Shown in pieces: positions 28,536-29,143 of a DNA stretch of 29,143 nucleotides. Both the position numbers and the translations under genes were made by a program. The notes below the pieces were generated by a model. The model was not told the DNA's origin. It did no database searches and saw only the letters and a program-made list of their open reading frames with translations. The first letter of the stretch is position 1. Each line of letters starts with the position of its first letter. This DNA comes from Chara braunii (Eukaryota; Streptophyta; Charophyceae; Charales; Characeae). The DNA is taken from assembly GCA_003427395.1 (NCBI GenBank), contig BFEA01000730.1, positions 410,595 to 439,737 of the forward strand, written 5' to 3'.

Positions 28536-29143
28536 ATCTCAACTGCCGTGGAGAGCAATGGAAAGGAGGAATCTCGTCAATCCTTTCAAGCATGTCACTT
28601 GGGCAGATGGCCGGAATCGAGGATCGAACGACGATGAAGAGCTCGAGGCCGACTGCTCTACTTGCTGGCGGGTGAACAATCCAACACTTGATGAATTCTG
28701 CTTTACAACGAAAGGGAGAGCCGACGTCGAAGGATTAAAATGCAGCGTCCCTATGGGCGCTTGACTGGCGCAGTGCATTTTTGCCTCTAGCTTGAAGGCC
28801 TGAAACGTTAGAGGATCGGTAGGAGATGATCTGACAGTCTGTATTCGTACTGGAAATCAAAATCAAATGAGCTTTTGTCCTTTTGCTTCTCACGAGCTTT
28901 TGTTATCGTTGAGCTCATCTGAGGACACTTGCGTTATCTTCTATCAAATGTGCGGCTCCAGCCAAGCCCTGCTGCGCACGTGCGCGTGGGCGGAGGTAAA
29001 TCAGGGGGAGGAGCATGGTAAGGGAGGGGAGGCAGATCGTGCCGGGAAGTAGGGGAGTGGGTCGCAATGCAGTGGGGAAAGAAAGACGGGCGGGAAGGGG
29101 GGAGGAATCGCGGGAGGGGGAGCGCGATTGGACGGGATCGAGG
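28536..29143. other. No gene recognised; purine-rich end
   Basis: 28536-28975 has only short frames with no motif. From about 28976 the plus strand is G/A-rich (GGGAGG words), like the first 180 bases of the window. Confidence 0.5.

Overview
The window looks like intergenic, transposon-rich nuclear DNA of a streptophyte. A charophyte alga such as Chara is my best guess, from general familiarity with the Ty3/gypsy families rather than any search. No intact host gene is visible. The evidence is several broken Ty3/gypsy polyproteins on both strands, TG...CA long terminal repeats, many minisatellites and microsatellites, and a 200-base block of N inside a satellite. There is no bacterial gene layout, no tRNA or rRNA gene and no CRISPR array that I can see.

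Layout. 1-1632: purine-rich minisatellite, a 100-bp near-perfect palindrome, a (GT)n(GA)n microsatellite, a GGACC-rich palindromic tract and a nested direct/inverted repeat. 1707-2171: a short minus-strand coding remnant of unknown function. 2172-6386: AT-rich DNA with no gene seen. 6388-7663: two successive arrays of dispersed stem-loop motifs, the most unusual signal here. 7664-9342: nothing recognised. 9343-10602: two related hairpins, then a frameshifted minus-strand coding remnant. 11208-13001: a 162-bp tandem duplication and a first copy of a ~1.2-kb LTR. 13236-16690: four tandem-repeat blocks (38-bp, 62-bp with the N gap, 603-bp duplicated unit, second 38-bp). 17582-18363: acidic minus-strand ORF remnants. 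18695-20666: minus-strand pol remnants from two gypsy families joined inside the integrase. 20663-21852: second LTR copy. 21853-22581: plus-strand RT/RNase H. 22584-26989: a third gypsy element on the minus strand with gag, protease, RT and RNase H but no integrase. 27000-29143: AT-rich leader-like DNA, an 88-bp direct repeat with a perfect palindrome, and purine-rich sequence.

How the parts relate. None of the retroelement pieces can be functional as they stand: they carry stops, frameshifts and lost catalytic residues. Two pieces fit together closely. The plus-strand RT/RNase H ends at HYLLG (22581), and the minus-strand pol resumes at KKYVRSDH (20662), the next residues expected in one gypsy RNase H. 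An LTR end lies exactly at the second breakpoint. This looks like an inversion with its breakpoint at an LTR terminus, such as autointegration would leave.

Most promising for follow-up: seven stem-loops at 7025-7663 spaced 72-116 bp. They share a nearly constant 20-nt apical CATT...AATG segment, but their flanking stems differ in sequence and mostly still pair. A second family of hairpins lies just upstream. I recognise neither family.
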